A DNA stretch of 7,419 nucleotides from an uncultured Lachnospiraceae bacterium (GTDB lineage: Bacteria; Bacillota; Clostridia; Lachnospirales; Lachnospiraceae): positions 1 through 7,419 of the forward strand of contig CAJTZB010000125.1 in assembly GCA_910583815.1 (NCBI GenBank), written 5' to 3'. The translations under genes and the position numbers were made by a program. The notes below the pieces were generated by a model. The model was given only the letters and a program-made list of their open reading frames with translations. It did not search any database and was not told where the DNA came from. Below, piece after piece: positions 1 to 6,472 of this stretch; position 1 is the stretch's first letter, and each line of letters opens with the position of its first letter.

Positions 1-409
1 TCTCCTCTTCAAATCTGCGATAATTTTCTGCTGCTTCATGCTTGCTTCTCGCAAAAGCAAGGCGAAGCACTGCAAAGCGGCTTTCATAAATTGCAGCATA
101 GTCTATATCTGTTTCATCGCTGCCCCAATATTTTTCCAAAATCTCTTCCTTTGTCAGAAGCCCTTCTTCTACCAAAGTGTCCAAATCGATAAAATACGGA
201 TTGCCTGCAAATGCCGAAAATGACTGGTACGGACTGTCACCATAGCTTGTCGGCCCAATCGGAAGTACCTGCCAGTATCTTCCGCCGGTTGCTTTCAGGA
301 AATCAGCAAACCGGTACGCCTCCTTTCCCATTGTGCCAATTCCATATGGCCCTGGAAGGCTGCTGATTGGCATTAAAATTCCCGCTCCGCGCTTTAGCTT
401 ATTACCCAT
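1..409 (-). CDS. malQ: 4-alpha-glucanotransferase (amylomaltase, GH77), N-terminal part, cut by window edge
   Basis: The reading frame starts at an ATG at 409 and stays open to the left edge, giving 136 codons without a stop. The translation begins MGNKLKRGAGILMPISSLPG and continues with GPYGIGTMG, a WQVLPIGPT stretch (about residues 46-54), GDSPYQSFSAFAGNPYFIDL and a charged helical part. This is the characteristic N-terminus of bacterial MalQ/amylomaltase. The enzyme transfers alpha-1,4-glucan segments between maltodextrins in the cytoplasm, releasing glucose. The catalytic aspartate and glutamate lie later in the protein and are outside the window, so activity cannot be judged. The start is well supported: GGAGG sits 6 nt upstream, and a consensus promoter lies about 100 bp further up. 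It is divergent from a LacI-family regulator, which fits sugar-responsive control. Confidence 0.93.
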   Translation of the reverse strand, partial: MGNKLKRGAGILMPISSLPGPYGIGTMGKEAYRFADFLKATGGRYWQVLPIGPTSYGDSPYQSFSAFAGNPYFIDLDTLVEEGLLTKEEILEKYWGSDETDIDYAAIYESRFAVLRLAFARSKHEAAENYRRFEEE

Positions 410-475
410 ACTTTTCCTCCATTCCGGAAACGCACATATCCAAGAAATTTCCTTTTTGTGCTGTTGCGTCTCGCT

Positions 476-495
476 GAAAATTTTCGCAAATTTTC
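476..495. promoter_or_regulatory. Candidate LacI-family operator in the malQ leader
   Basis: The sequence GAAAATTTTCGCAAATTTTC is a 20-bp palindrome centred on the CpG at 485/486, with 9 of 10 base pairs symmetric. A CpG-centred palindrome is the classical form of LacI/GalR-family operators. It lies at about +8 to +27 of the predicted malQ transcript, a position suited to blocking initiation or early elongation. Assignment to the adjacent LacI-family protein is inference from position and symmetry. Confidence 0.65.
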
Positions 496-508
496 GTTCG
501 TTACTATA

Positions 509-537
509 ATAATATCCAATTTTAACTCCAATGTCAA
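509..537 (-). promoter_or_regulatory. Sigma-A-type promoter for malQ
   Basis: Read on the minus strand, a perfect -35 TTGACA (532-537) is followed by a 17-nt spacer and a -10 TATTAT (509-514; one mismatch to TATAAT). Transcription should start near 502, leaving a leader of about 90 nt before the malQ ATG. Confidence 0.85.
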
Positions 538-577
538 CACGAATAGAGCATAATTCTAAAAAAACCGACCACTTCTG

Positions 578-606
578 TTGAAAATATAACTCTGTCATGA
601 TAAAAT
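578..606 (+). promoter_or_regulatory. Sigma-A-type promoter for the LacI-family regulator gene
   Basis: TTGAAA (578-583), a 17-nt spacer and TAAAAT (601-606) each differ from consensus by one base. Transcription should start near 613, about 43 nt before the regulator's ATG. Confidence 0.75.
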
Positions 607-618
607 GTATTGTATCAT
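597..618. promoter_or_regulatory. Inverted repeat over the -10 and start site of the LacI-family gene
   Basis: The 22-bp stretch has half-sites ATGATAAAATG and TATTGTATCAT, symmetric at 9 of 11 pairs, with outer arms ATGATA/TATCAT perfect. It covers the -10 element and the predicted start site, where a bound protein would repress the gene. Its centre is GT rather than CpG and its sequence differs from the palindrome in front of malQ, so the binding protein is unclear. Confidence 0.4.
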
Positions 619-655
619 CATACAGAGAAGAACAGCAGAAGGGAGAAAATGACCT

Positions 656-1654
656 ATGGCTACGATAAAGGACATCGCAGAACGGCTCGGCATCGCTGTC
701 AGCACCGTATCAAAAGGACTAAACGGTGCAAATGACATCAGTGAAGAAATGAGGCAGCTTGTGCTGGATACCGCCGTAGAAATGGGTTATTCTTCCAAAA
801 AAATCCGTTCTCGCAATACAACCAAAGTCTGTATCTTTATTGAAGACCGCAATATGGACTATGAAACAATCGACCAGTTTGGCTATGAGCTTGTTATGGG
901 ATTTAAACTCGGCGCGGCAAGCAGAAACTGGGACGTTACTACAATTCCCGCCAACCTCACTGTGCAGACTTCAGAAAAATATGACAGCTATATGTTAGGA
1001 CATGGATTCGCAGGTGCGTTCCTGCTCGGCTTTACCCTGCATGACGACTGGATCCGCCAGCTCCATAAGACAACTGTGCCAACCGTTCTTTTAGACAACT
1101 ATATCCCCGGCAACCAGAATGTCGGCTACGTCGGAACGGACAGCGACGAAGGCATTACTCTTGCCGTCAACCATCTTGTTGCTATGGGACATAAACAAAT
1201 CGCTTTCTTAAACGGTTCCAAAAATTCTATGGTGTCAGAGGAGCGAGATGTTGCCTTCCGCAAATGTATGCGTGAAAACGGCATACATCCAGACCCTAAT
1301 TTAATTGCCTATGGTTATTATGTCCCGGACTGCGCAAAATATCATGTGCCAAACTTTATAGAACATCACGCAACTGCCGTTGTCTGTGCAAGCGACCTGA
1401 TTGCAAGCGGCGTAATCAATGAACTGCATCAAATGGGCTTGAAAGTCCCAGACGATGTGAGCGTCATTGGCTACGACGACCTCCCGATTGCCGGACAGCT
1501 CTCTCCAAAGCTGACTACCATACGCCAGGACCGATACGATTTAGGAAAAAGCGCAGCGCTGATGTTAGACGGACTGATTCATGGAGTCTCTTTGTCAAAG
1601 CTTCTGCTGCGTGCAAAGTTTATATCAAGAGAATCTACAAAACGGCTGGATTAA
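656..1654 (+). CDS. LacI/GalR-family transcriptional regulator, likely of the adjacent malQ locus
   Basis: This 332-residue protein has the family's two parts. The N-terminal helix-turn-helix (about residues 2-22, ATIKDIAERLGIAVSTVSKG) is followed by NGANDIS and the third helix ending in GY (44-45). A periplasmic-binding-protein-like sensor domain follows from about residue 57, with markers VGTDSDEG (159-166), MGHKQIAFLNG (177-187), ASDLIASG (245-252), GYDDLPIAG (272-280) and LTTIRQD (286-292). These proteins usually bind a sugar or phosphosugar and release DNA when the inducer is present. Divergence from malQ suggests a maltodextrin-related ligand, which is inference. The segment joining DNA-binding and sensor domains (46-57) is several residues shorter than in PurR or LacI and lacks the usual hinge motif with its leucine. 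The ribosome binding site GGGAG lies 10 nt before the ATG. An earlier ATG at 649 is out of frame. Confidence 0.92.
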   Translation: MATIKDIAERLGIAVSTVSKGLNGANDISEEMRQLVLDTAVEMGYSSKKIRSRNTTKVCIFIEDRNMDYETIDQFGYELVMGFKLGAASRNWDVTTIPANLTVQTSEKYDSYMLGHGFAGAFLLGFTLHDDWIRQLHKTTVPTVLLDNYIPGNQNVGYVGTDSDEGITLAVNHLVAMGHKQIAFLNGSKNSMVSEERDVAFRKCMRENGIHPDPNLIAYGYYVPDCAKYHVPNFIEHHATAVVCASDLIASGVINELHQMGLKVPDDVSVIGYDDLPIAGQLSPKLTTIRQDRYDLGKSAALMLDGLIHGVSLSKLLLRAKFISRESTKRLD

Positions 1655-1689
1655 TCGTATCCCTCTGTGTACCGGCGCTGCGCTGTTTG

Positions 1690-3765
1690 CTATTCTAAAT
1701 CTATCAGCTTGTATGGTGTTATATCAAAAGAACCATCTTTTTGGATTGTAATCAGAGTTGCCCCTCGTTGTTCTGTGTGTTTGTCAATTCCCGGCATCGC
1801 AAGGTAATCAATGCTGTAGCCATACGTCAGGCGGACGCCCTTATATTCCACGGATTGATTGTTATAATGGTCGTGCCCGCAAAAAATTGCCTTTGTGCTT
1901 CCAAGCTCCAAAACCGTTTCAAAAAGCTTGCTTTTATACTTTGAACAACATATCTTGTCTATCATTTTTTCACCAAGAATCCCATAATAATAGATCACGT
2001 CGCTGCTGCCCTGTTCATATAAGTCGTTCGCCTCTTTATATTCCCTAAGCGGAATATGCGTGAAAATCATAGATGAAACTGTATGCCCCTCTCTTTCTGA
2101 AAGACCTGTTACCGTTCTTTTATACCATTCCACTTGGTCGTCATGGATATAATCATACTCATTTATGCTTCCTGATGCGATATAATCATTGGAATCTATC
2201 AGAAAAAGCGCCTGCATCAGACTTCCGTCCTCTGCCCTAATCTCAATCATCTGATTACTTCTTCCATAAATATCCGGCTGCACATAAGGATAAAGGAGAC
2301 TTTTAGAACTTTTATAGGAAAGTGACTTCATCAGAATGTCAACCTCTGTCCGGTTCAATGTCGCCAATTCTTCTGTGTCATGGTTGCCATAAGTAAAAGC
2401 CCAAGGTATGCCTGTATTTCGCATAAAATTTGCAAACTGCATCACCGGCGCACTGTTATTGAACGAAAATGACATAATTCCCAAAGGGAATACAAGGTCT
2501 CCTGTGACAACGACCAAGTCGGGAGACGTCTCACTAATCAGCTGATAGCAGGCATGCAATGCCTTCATGTCTTCAGAAATCGACAGAATGCTTCCGCCAA
2601 GATGAATGTCTGTCAGCTGCAGAATCTTGAAACTGTCCTCTTTTGCCACAATTGTATAGATGCCGGTATCTTCATTATATAAAATCTCATTTGGGCTATG
2701 CTCCACCTCTGCCACCCTGCTGATATATGGCTGAAGCAGGTATAAATCCAGTTTCATCACATTATAAGTAAGCAGACAAGCCATTATCAAGATAAAGCAG
2801 ACTATCTTTTTCACATTGACAACTATGTTTTTATGCACAAAATTATGCCGTAATGTAACATTGTAAAATGCTGCAATAATAAAATATACGGCAACAGCCG
2901 CCAAAGCAACCAAAAAACTGTTTTCCATCCTGTTACGAAAAAGAAGCAAAAATACTAAGAAAAAAGAATAATAAGCAACAGAATAGGCACCAATTCTCCA
3001 CAGTTCATGCAGATACATTTTCGTCTTTGCCTTGCAAAAGAAATCCGCAAACAGCTTTCTGCAGAAATAGTTTTTCAAAAATAAATACACAGATAACTGA
3101 ATAGCACTCAGATAAAACGAAACCGTACTCAAGACGTCTGCCAAGGAAGACTTATATGCAGTGACAGAAAGAAGGACAGAAAATACCAAAATAAATGTAA
3201 CAGAGCAGATGCCAAACACCGCATTCGTCAGCTTTTTCGTATACAGGTCATATTTTTTCTCTGCTATTTTTCGACATTTATTGTTGAATTCGGAGTCAAA
3301 GAAATTATTGTCCTCCGTAATCTGTTTTTTCCTTTTTAATGCAAAACATAGCAGTATCCCAAGGGCTGTCCAAATAACAACAGAAAATAAAAGGCCTTTA
3401 ATGGAAAAGTCAAAAAAACAGCCCAGAACAGAACTTATGATGGAAGAAACAAGAAAAGAAAACAGGTATATTGTTATCCTCAGCCTTTTCAGCGTTTTTA
3501 GAAATGCGCTCTCCTTTTTTATCTTATCAGGTTCCTGAATCTGTTTGCAGGCCTCTACCTTTAAGTAAGAACATATATCCTGCAAAGTTCCTGAATGAAT
3601 CAGCATCTCCCCTGCCGCCTTTGCCGGATTAGTTCCATCCTCCAGCCCATCCTCAAATTTCCGATATGCCAAAGACAGCAGTTCTTCTTTCTGTTCTTCA
3701 TTTTTCCTTGAAAAAGGAGCGGTTTCAAACAGCAGTTCAATGGCCCTTTGGATGGAATTTCTCAT
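1690..3765 (-). CDS. Membrane-anchored calcineurin-like metallophosphoesterase with seven predicted membrane helices
   Basis: With the start at 3765 the protein has 691 residues in three parts. Residues 1-80 form a charged helical domain reminiscent of HAAS-type prefix domains (weak resemblance). Residues 95-336 hold seven hydrophobic segments, at about 96-121, 125-144, 180-203, 210-230, 257-277, 282-302 and 318-336. Residues 380-691 form a metallophosphoesterase domain with all five metal-site motifs: TDIH (385-388), GD (422-423), GNHD (460-463), TH (569-570) and GHDH (630-633). These motifs coordinate two metal ions and hydrolyse phosphomono- or diesters; the substrate is unknown. The domain looks closest to the Dcr2-like group, from memory of motif context. 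Long Lys/Arg-rich loops follow helices 2, 4 and 6, which places the N-terminus inside and the catalytic domain outside. An ATG at 3819 would add 18 residues but has no good ribosome binding site and overlaps yfcE more deeply. The 3765 start has AAAGGA about 11 nt upstream and overlaps yfcE by 29 nt. It is the last gene of the operon and converges on the LacI-family gene. Confidence 0.88.
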   Translation of the reverse strand: MRNSIQRAIELLFETAPFSRKNEEQKEELLSLAYRKFEDGLEDGTNPAKAAGEMLIHSGTLQDICSYLKVEACKQIQEPDKIKKESAFLKTLKRLRITIYLFSFLVSSIISSVLGCFFDFSIKGLLFSVVIWTALGILLCFALKRKKQITEDNNFFDSEFNNKCRKIAEKKYDLYTKKLTNAVFGICSVTFILVFSVLLSVTAYKSSLADVLSTVSFYLSAIQLSVYLFLKNYFCRKLFADFFCKAKTKMYLHELWRIGAYSVAYYSFFLVFLLLFRNRMENSFLVALAAVAVYFIIAAFYNVTLRHNFVHKNIVVNVKKIVCFILIMACLLTYNVMKLDLYLLQPYISRVAEVEHSPNEILYNEDTGIYTIVAKEDSFKILQLTDIHLGGSILSISEDMKALHACYQLISETSPDLVVVTGDLVFPLGIMSFSFNNSAPVMQFANFMRNTGIPWAFTYGNHDTEELATLNRTEVDILMKSLSYKSSKSLLYPYVQPDIYGRSNQMIEIRAEDGSLMQALFLIDSNDYIASGSINEYDYIHDDQVEWYKRTVTGLSEREGHTVSSMIFTHIPLREYKEANDLYEQGSSDVIYYYGILGEKMIDKICCSKYKSKLFETVLELGSTKAIFCGHDHYNNQSVEYKGVRLTYGYSIDYLAMPGIDKHTEQRGATLITIQKDGSFDITPYKLIDLE

Positions 3766-4297
3766 AACGCATTTTTTCCTTTCCGTCAAAATCTTTCCAC
3801 ACAAACATCCCATTGTCATACATCATATATCCGTGCCAGCTTCCGTCCTTTGGTATGGAAACAGAACCCGGATTCATGTAAATATAATACTCGTGCTCTA
3901 TGCACTTTGGTATATGAGTGTGTCCATGCAGCAGTATATCCCCATGATGGAGCGGCGGCAGCTTCTGTTCATTATAATTATGCCCATGCGTGGCATAAAT
4001 CAGCCTCTCTTTTTCCGCAACCACACAATAATCTGCCAAAATCGGAAATTCCAGCACCATCTGGTCCACTTCCGTATCACAATTGCCACGCACACATAAA
4101 ATATCCTGCTTCCTGGCATTTAGGAGCTCTATTACTTTTTTAGGTGCATACTCTCTTGGAAGGTCGTTCCTTGGCCCATGATAAAGAATATCCCCAAGCA
4201 GCAGCAAACGCTCCGCCCCTTCTCTGTCATATGCTGCAAGCAGTTCCTTACAATAATATTCCGAACCGTGAATATCTGATGCAATCATCCATTTCAT
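3737..4297 (-). CDS. yfcE: YfcE-family cytoplasmic phosphodiesterase
   Basis: This 186-residue protein matches the length and motif order of E. coli YfcE, a metal-dependent phosphodiesterase of the calcineurin-like fold. The motifs are SDIHG (7-11), GD followed by HGPRN (35-36, 40-44), RGNCD (70-74, the family form of GNHD), THGH (103-106), HGHTH (124-128) and NPGSVSIPK (142-150). No signal peptide or membrane segment is present, so it should act in the cytoplasm. The natural substrate of the family is not settled. Two ATGs are possible. The one at 4303 has only 1 nt between it and AGGAG, while the one at 4297 has 7 nt and gives MKWMIASDIHG, aligning with the E. coli start. It begins 24 nt after the permease stop, and its 3' end overlaps the next phosphoesterase gene, suggesting co-transcription and translational coupling. 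Confidence 0.92.
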   Translation of the reverse strand: MKWMIASDIHGSEYYCKELLAAYDREGAERLLLLGDILYHGPRNDLPREYAPKKVIELLNARKQDILCVRGNCDTEVDQMVLEFPILADYCVVAEKERLIYATHGHNYNEQKLPPLHHGDILLHGHTHIPKCIEHEYYIYMNPGSVSIPKDGSWHGYMMYDNGMFVWKDFDGKEKMRYEKFHPKGH

Positions 4298-4311
4298 GTC
4301 CATTCTCCTCT
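4298..4311 (-). promoter_or_regulatory. Ribosome binding site that decides the yfcE start
   Basis: On the minus strand AGAGGAGA lies here, with AGGAG at 4305-4309. Spacing to the ATG at 4297 is 7 nt (normal), and to the upstream in-frame ATG at 4303 only 1 nt (too short). Confidence 0.7.
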
Positions 4312-4321
4312 CTGACCTTCC

Positions 4322-5065
4322 TTATTGCCGTTTCATCTGCCGCAGGAAAAGCAAAACAGCCGCTATTGTCAGCACAGCCACATATCCAAGCACCCACCAT
4401 AAATGTGGGACTATACCTGAAAAATTTCCACGAAGCACTGCCCGCTCCAACTCCACGGCATGGACAAAAGGAAATAAATATGCTATTTTTTTAAAAGCTC
4501 CACCTACCAGCTCAAGGTCAAACCAGATGCCAGAAAGCCACGCTGTCAGATTTGTCAGCAGCGCACCACAGATTCCGCCTACCTGTTTTACGTTTAGTAT
4601 ACTTCCGCAAAGCAGCCCAAGTGAAATAAAAAGCAACGACACCGGGACAAGAAACAGCACCGCATACACTATAGTTGCCGTAACCGGCAGCCCAAGCAGT
4701 ATAGCAGCAATATAGCAGACAATGCCCTGCATCACTGCAATCGGCAAAACCGGCAGAAGATAGCCAAGGATAAAGTCTGCCGCCTGAAGCGGAGTCGTAT
4801 AAAGCCTTTGCAGCAACGCGCTTTCCCTGTCCTTTGCCACCAGAGTAGCGGAAAACAATGTCATAAAAGAAAGTCCAAATATGGTAATGCCTGGGGCAAG
4901 GGTTTCTATTTCAAATAAACTGACCGGAATATTGGCCTGTATTGCCGAAAGCAGCAGTATTAATATCACCGGGAAGCCAATACCAAATACAAGATTCAGT
5001 GGGTCACGCAAAATTTCTTTTATTGTACGGCTAGAAAAGGCAAAAAGTTTTATATGTTTTGTCAT
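4322..5065 (-). CDS. ABC-2 type transporter permease
   Basis: The 247-residue protein has about six hydrophobic segments, near 24-42, 56-76, 99-124, 129-154, 160-180 and 222-241. The ABC-2 family signature region is KDRESALLQRLYTTPLQAAD (78-97), which corresponds to the usual ERE.GTLE.L..TPL pattern before the third helix. It forms the membrane channel of a DrrB-like exporter, presumably as a homodimer with two copies of the ATPase encoded just upstream. Start: GGAGGAA lies 5 nt before the ATG, and the ATG overlaps the ATPase stop codon in the form ATGA (4 nt), a sign of translational coupling and fixed stoichiometry. The substrate cannot be read from sequence. Control by a TetR-type regulator fits export of a drug, toxic metabolite or lipid. 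Confidence 0.9.
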   Translation of the reverse strand: MTKHIKLFAFSSRTIKEILRDPLNLVFGIGFPVILILLLSAIQANIPVSLFEIETLAPGITIFGLSFMTLFSATLVAKDRESALLQRLYTTPLQAADFILGYLLPVLPIAVMQGIVCYIAAILLGLPVTATIVYAVLFLVPVSLLFISLGLLCGSILNVKQVGGICGALLTNLTAWLSGIWFDLELVGGAFKKIAYLFPFVHAVELERAVLRGNFSGIVPHLWWVLGYVAVLTIAAVLLFLRQMKRQ

Positions 5066-5811
5066 ACGAGTTCCTCCGTATTGCTGTTTCTTATGATTGC
5101 CACAAATGCCTCTTCAAATCTGTCTGTCCCCGCTTTTTTCTTTAACTCATCTGCCGTTCCAAGAACAAGCAGCCTGCCATCCTTCATAATTCCAATACGG
5201 TCAGATAATGCTTCTGCTTCTTCCATATAATGCGTCGTCAGTATGATTGTAATTCTTCCCTTCAGAGAACGAATCACATCCCACAAATCGCTTCTGGCAA
5301 GCACATCCAGCCCAAGTGTAGGCTCATCAAGGAACAAAAGCTCCGGCTCGCTAATCAATGCCATTGCAATACTGAGCCTACGTTGCCAGCCACCAGAAAG
5401 CTTCCCTGCCCTTTTGCCCATTATGTCCATAAGCCCAAACTGCCGGGAAAGTTCCTCTGTTTTTTGCCCTCTCTTCTCTTTAGAAAAGCCATGAATACCG
5501 CACATCAGGGCCAGATTTTCCTTTACCGTAAGGTTTGGTGCAACTGCTGTTTCCTGCGGCGATACACCAATTCTTTGTTTTACCTTGGCTGCATCAGACA
5601 CAATACTGAACCCATTTATAAAGGCATCTCCCTCTGTTGGGGCAGTCAGGCAAGAAAGCATTTTTATTGTAGTTGTCTTACCTGCCCCATTTACGCCAAG
5701 AAGCGCAAACAGTTCCCCTTTTTGTACCGTCAAGTCAAGCGCATCTACAGCGGTTAAACCTTTGTATTTCTTTACAAGTCCTTTTGCTTCAATTGCCTTG
5801 ATTACTTCCAT
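5062..5811 (-). CDS. ABC transporter ATP-binding protein (DrrA/CcmA-like exporter ATPase)
   Basis: This 249-residue protein is a complete single nucleotide-binding domain: Walker A GVNGAGKT (39-46), Q-loop glutamine near 86 (SPQE), signature LSGGW (138-142), Walker B ELLFLDEP (157-164) and switch histidine H194 in TTHYMEEA. Tryptophan replaces the usual glutamine as the last signature residue, in LSGGWQRR. That position varies in exporters of this type, so function is probably intact. It powers the ABC-2 permease encoded next. The short C-terminus (about 210-249) has no extra domain. AAGGAG stands 6 nt before the ATG, and the gene begins 23 nt inside the 3' end of the TetR gene. Confidence 0.95.
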   Translation of the reverse strand: MEVIKAIEAKGLVKKYKGLTAVDALDLTVQKGELFALLGVNGAGKTTTIKMLSCLTAPTEGDAFINGFSIVSDAAKVKQRIGVSPQETAVAPNLTVKENLALMCGIHGFSKEKRGQKTEELSRQFGLMDIMGKRAGKLSGGWQRRLSIAMALISEPELLFLDEPTLGLDVLARSDLWDVIRSLKGRITIILTTHYMEEAEALSDRIGIMKDGRLLVLGTADELKKKAGTDRFEEAFVAIIRNSNTEELV

Positions 5812-6379
5812 TCCTTTCTCCTTCTTTGCAATAACGGCACTTTAAGCCGACATATGCATCCGTCAGCACCTTACTGATAAACTCCATATCCCAATCCAGA
5901 TAAGATGTCACTATCATTGTAGCAATGCCATGCACATAAATCCACATTTCAATATGGAACAGATAGGCTTTTTCCTCATCAAGCCCTGTATTCTTCTGTA
6001 TCAGTGCAAGCAGCGGCAAAAGCAGTTTCTTATCTTCTCCTACCTTTTCTTTTGAACGGTCACGCATAAAAAGCAGTTTAAAAAGCTCTCCTTCCTCCTT
6101 CGCAAAACGGATATATGCCATGCCGCTTGCTTTATAAGACGGATACTTTCCAGCCTGCATTTCCTTCTGTATGTAGCGCTGATACAGGTTATCCGCAGCA
6201 GCAAGTACTTCCTGCTGCACTTCCTCCATATTCTGAAACAGCCCGAAAATAGGCTTTACTGAACAACCAAGCTCGGCAGCAAGTGCCCTTGCTGTAAGCC
6301 CAGATATGCCGCTTGCTCTTACCACATCCAGAGCAGCCTTAACAATTTCAGTTCTTGTAAACTTTACTTTTGGTGGCAT
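5789..6379 (-). CDS. TetR/AcrR-family transcriptional regulator, likely autoregulator of the ABC operon
   Basis: From the ATG at 6379 the protein has 196 residues, typical for the family. An N-terminal DNA-binding domain covers about residues 8-54, with helix-turn-helix around LTARALAAELGCSVKPIFGL (28-47). An all-helical ligand-binding domain follows, carrying the IYVHGIATMIVTS region (147-159) that resembles the WHG-type C-terminal domain. It probably represses its own operon and is released by a ligand related to the exporter's substrate (inference). The frame stays open upstream to an ATG at 6508, but that version would need a transcript beginning upstream of the strong promoter at 6444-6472. 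The 6379 start has GAGGA 5 nt upstream and gives a normal family N-terminus. It is first in the operon, and its end overlaps the ATPase gene by 23 nt. Confidence 0.92.
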   Translation of the reverse strand: MPPKVKFTRTEIVKAALDVVRASGISGLTARALAAELGCSVKPIFGLFQNMEEVQQEVLAAADNLYQRYIQKEMQAGKYPSYKASGMAYIRFAKEEGELFKLLFMRDRSKEKVGEDKKLLLPLLALIQKNTGLDEEKAYLFHIEMWIYVHGIATMIVTSYLDWDMEFISKVLTDAYVGLKCRYCKEGERNGSNQGN

Positions 6380-6394
6380 ACCAATCCTCATCCT

Positions 6395-6409
6395 GCCGCC
6401 GTGGGCGGC
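6395..6409 (-). promoter_or_regulatory. GC-rich hairpin in the operon leader, just before the tetR ribosome binding site
   Basis: In the transcript GCCGCC and GGCGGC can pair perfectly (6 G-C pairs) around a CAC triloop. The stem ends 5 nt before the GAGGA ribosome binding site (6385-6389). No U-run follows, so it is not an intrinsic terminator. It could shape translation or stability of the leader, or be incidental. Confidence 0.4.
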
Positions 6410-6415
6410 CTTTGA

Positions 6416-6439
6416 AACATTTGTTGCGCAACTTATGTT
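6416..6439. promoter_or_regulatory. Candidate TetR-family operator at the operon's transcription start
   Basis: A 24-bp palindrome has half-sites AACATTTGTTGC and GCAACTTATGTT, symmetric at 10 of 12 pairs, with a perfect 10-bp core GTTGCGCAAC (6423-6432). It covers the predicted start site just downstream of the -10. Size, symmetry and location match operators of autoregulating TetR-family repressors. The link to the TetR gene 37 bp downstream is inference. Confidence 0.72.
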
Positions 6440-6443
6440 ACCT

Positions 6444-6472
6444 ATTATACGCATGATGCCATCCTCTGTCAA
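6444..6472 (-). promoter_or_regulatory. Perfect consensus promoter of the tetR-ABC-phosphoesterase operon
   Basis: On the minus strand TTGACA (6467-6472), a 17-nt spacer and TATAAT (6444-6449) match the sigma-A consensus at all 12 positions. Transcription should start near 6437, giving a leader of about 58 nt. Such a strong promoter would need tight repression, which the palindrome at its start site can supply. Confidence 0.9.

Noticed and set aside
475..488. CcpA cre site in the malQ leader
   Set aside because: The 14 bases TGAAAATTTTCGCA have the cre ends but lack the central CG and miss a third required position. The CpG-centred 20-bp palindrome explains the region better.
1655..1689. Bidirectional terminator between the converging lacI-type and phosphoesterase genes
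   Set aside because: The 35 bp hold only 3-5 bp pairings and no T-run on either strand. Termination must occur elsewhere or by another mechanism.
3161..3538. Plus-strand open frame inside the membrane phosphoesterase gene, and similar plus-strand frames at 38-223, 3740-4143, 4144-4715, 5230-5845 and 6526-6900
   Set aside because: They lie opposite well-identified minus-strand genes, lack recognisable domains and supported starts, and read like antisense shadows.
3766..3819. Upstream start of the membrane phosphoesterase at 3819 (18 extra residues)
   Set aside because: No good ribosome binding site precedes it, the extra residues lie wholly inside yfcE in another frame, and the start at 3765 has AAAGGA upstream with a normal operon-type overlap.
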